A stretch of DNA of 13,821 bases from Ruminococcus sp. CAG:254. GTDB lineage: Bacteria; Bacillota; Clostridia; Oscillospirales; Ruminococcaceae. Below the pieces are notes generated by a model that did not search any database, was not told the DNA's origin, and worked only from the letters and a program-made list of their open reading frames with translations. The stretch covers positions 1-13,821 of the forward strand of contig HF997916.1 in NCBI GenBank assembly GCA_000433635.1. The letters are read 5' to 3'. This document shows positions 12,072 to 13,821 of this stretch, piece by piece. Within the stretch, counting starts at the first letter, position 1. Every line of letters starts with the position of its first letter. Position numbers and translations under genes: made by a program.

Positions 12072-13821
12072 TTATTCTGCCGGAAATTTTTTCAATGTTC
12101 CCAGCAAATATTGCCGATAAAGCGTTGCATCGACAATATTTAAGATTTTATCCCCGTTGACATCGCCACGGTCGAATGCATATGCTGCATCTGTTCCGTC
12201 AATCTTTCGGAGCAAGTAGCGATTCAGCAATACCAAATCAGAAATGGTAACGTTCTGGTCATCGTTAATATCGCCGAGAACGTCTGTCTTCGGTGCTTCT
12301 GTTGTCGTTGCAGCTGCTGTAGTTGTGGTAGTAATTGTGGTGGTTGTTGTAGATGGCTTTGTTGTGTCTGTGGTTGGCTTGGTGGTGTTGCCGTCTACAA
12401 TCGTTCCGCCGTCCAAGTTGCTGCCCTCAGTCGATGCATAGGATGCATAAAATTCTGACAGGGACAGACCTGTTCCATTGTTACCCAATGCTTTCTGGTG
12501 GTCTAAGCCAATGTACTTTCCGGTTTCCAGCGTCTGCCACAGGGATTTTTCAAACAGTGCGTACTTATCTGCATCCCAAGTCAGATTGGTCTTGCTGGCA
12601 GCCTGGTCATATCCAATGCCTGCCCAAAGTCCGCCGGTATCGCCGGAGTTGGTATTCAAGCACCAGAAGGTATGGTTGATATGATGGTTGATCATGTAAT
12701 CCCGCAGCAGTTCCATCCACTGTTGATTCTTGCCATTGTCCATATGACCGCCCCATTCGCCAATCAGCAGCGGTGCAATATCTTCGGCATTGACATATGC
12801 CCAAGTATCATACCAATAATCATCCAGCAAAGTCTGTTCCGTGAAATCCTTATCAAACCAAGTCTGGTTATAAACAGACGGGCCATAATCGTGCGGAGAA
12901 TACACGATCTGGCTTGTACCGGAATCCGGAACGACCGGATATTTCCGGACACCACGCAGGTTTCCGCCCCACCATGCCGGAATATACGGCGGGTCAGTCT
13001 TAGAATCCGGCTGCCCCCAAGTATAGGCATCGCTCTTCACGGACTGTTCCACGCCTTCGATGAAAATCAAAGCATTCGGGTTGACATCCAAAATCGAATT
13101 GGCACATTTCGTTGCTGCATATGCCCAGTTATTTTCATCAGTTGAGCCGTCCCACTTTGCAGCAGTTGCACCCTCCTGACCTTTTCCGTGCGGTTCGTTT
13201 TTCAGGTCGTAGCCAATCAACGTATCATCATTTTTGTACTTATCTGCCAGCCATGTCAGCGTTTCAATCCACAAATCCGTGGTAACCATTGTCCCATCTG
13301 CGGTTTCCTTGCCATACCATAAATTATAGTTATGACCAGAGTTGTCCGTATGCGGGCTGTGAATGTCAATAAACGCTTTCAAGCCGTATTTCTTGCACTT
13401 CTGCATGATAATGTCGAAGATTTCCATGCTGTTTTTCATGCTTCCATCTGCATTCAGGAAATCCGGATTGATGACAAAATACGGCGGATTGTTTTCAGCA
13501 GACACACTGGAAACAGGGTTTGGTGTGTCATTCATCCAAGAAATCAGCAGTTCTGTAGAAATCGGCATCCGAATAACATTGATGCCGCGGTCGGCAACTT
13601 CGGAAAGCATATCATCCACGTCACCGCTCCACAGATAGTGCAAGCAGTTTTCTCCGCAGTTGAAGCCGAACCAGTTTGCACCTGTCAGCCAGACTTCATT
13701 GCCGTCCTTGTCATAGAGGCGGCTGCCGACTGCGTGCAACCAGTCATCATTGTTCGTATCCTCTGCCTGTGCAGAGATGGTGGTAAAGCTGGGGATTGCA
13801 GCGGCTGTTGCAGACAATGCC
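12072..13821 (-). CDS. Secreted GH5 endoglucanase with type I dockerin (5' end outside window)
   Basis: At least 581 residues are visible. The first ones (numbered from 13817) are the end of a signal peptide, with cleavage likely after A-Q-A near residue 18. The GH5 barrel covers about 24-435 and resembles subfamily 1 endoglucanases such as Acidothermus E1: G-A-N-W-F-G-F (46-52), R-M-P, Y-D-L-K-N-E-P-H-G with acid/base E208, Y-S-P-H-D-Y-G (306-312), and L-L-I-G-E-W-G-G with nucleophile E354. A Thr-rich linker (about 478-506) leads to a dockerin with two calcium loops, G-D-I-N-D-D-Q-N-V-T-I-S-D (515-527) and G-D-V-N-G-D-K-I-L-N-I-V-D (551-563). The dockerin should anchor it to a cohesin-bearing scaffoldin (cellulosome), none of which is in the window. 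The codon at 13815-13817 is TTG and is probably an internal Leu, not the start. Confidence 0.93.
   Translation of the reverse strand, partial: ALSATAAAIPSFTTISAQAEDTNNDDWLHAVGSRLYDKDGNEVWLTGANWFGFNCGENCLHYLWSGDVDDMLSEVADRGINVIRMPISTELLISWMNDTPNPVSSVSAENNPPYFVINPDFLNADGSMKNSMEIFDIIMQKCKKYGLKAFIDIHSPHTDNSGHNYNLWYGKETADGTMVTTDLWIETLTWLADKYKNDDTLIGYDLKNEPHGKGQEGATAAKWDGSTDENNWAYAATKCANSILDVNPNALIFIEGVEQSVKSDAYTWGQPDSKTDPPYIPAWWGGNLRGVRKYPVVPDSGTSQIVYSPHDYGPSVYNQTWFDKDFTEQTLLDDYWYDTWAYVNAEDIAPLLIGEWGGHMDNGKNQQWMELLRDYMINHHINHTFWCLNTNSGDTGGLWAGIGYDQAASKTNLTWDADKYALFEKSLWQTLETGKYIGLDHQKALGNNGTGLSLSEFYASYASTEGSNLDGGTIVDGNTTKPTTDTTKPSTTTTTITTTTTAAATTTEAPKTDVLGDINDDQNVTISDLVLLNRYLLRKIDGTDAAYAFDRGDVNGDKILNIVDATLYRQYLLGTLKKFPAE

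Noticed and set aside
11529..12143. Plus-strand open frame of 204 codons opposite the dCMP deaminase gene
   Set aside because: The minus strand there encodes a clear zinc deaminase, and the plus-strand product shows no family pattern and crosses into the end of the GH5 gene.
13815..13817. TTG as the true start of the GH5 gene
   Set aside because: The frame stays open to the window edge and the visible residues are only the end of a signal peptide, so the real start lies outside the window.

Overview
The window looks like chromosome from a Gram-positive, cellulolytic, probably spore-forming member of the Ruminococcus group (Oscillospiraceae). The pointers are a secreted GH5 cellulase with a Thr-rich linker and a type I dockerin, an uninterrupted gene for a pro-sigma-K type sporulation factor, strong AGGAGG-type ribosome sites and moderate GC. 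Nearly all genes are on the minus strand. The exceptions are a VanZ-family gene and a 46-residue Cys/Gly-rich peptide gene, which the supplied long-ORF scale would miss.

Region by region (plus-strand order): ybaK (Cys-tRNA(Pro) deacylase); a shared bidirectional terminator; a five-helix membrane protein with its own promoter; a divergent vanZ-like gene whose 3' end overlaps that of sigK; sigK; a ClpC/ClpA-type unfoldase without a middle domain; the divergent small Cys-rich peptide and its strong terminator; a NimA-like flavin/pyridoxamine-oxidase-fold protein preceded by a frameshifted small ORF; then a minus-strand run trmB > GH59 glycosidase > C-terminal/tail ORF > small PsbP/DcrB-like protein, ending at a terminator near 6413-6451; and finally a GH5-dockerin endoglucanase (5' end outside the window) with a dCMP deaminase gene 33 bases downstream, ending at a terminator near 11405-11451.

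Two signals stand out. First, the GH59 gene carries a 37-bp tandem duplication (8227-8300) that changes the frame. With one copy, the glycosidase and the downstream ORF join into one ORF of about 1152 codons made of GH59, a beta-sandwich module and a long acidic Pro/Ala/Glu tail. With two copies, as here, the protein stops after 43 new residues. This could be a fresh mutation, a copy-number (phase) switch or an assembly error. Second, the sigK ribosome site forms one arm of an approximately 80-nt hairpin (2971-3050). Read-through transcripts from the upstream clp gene should therefore be poorly translated, while a transcript starting inside the hairpin would escape. The small Cys/Gly-rich membrane peptide at 5488-5628 is a third object without an obvious family.

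Functional assignments come from recognising motifs and recalled family sequences; no database search was run.
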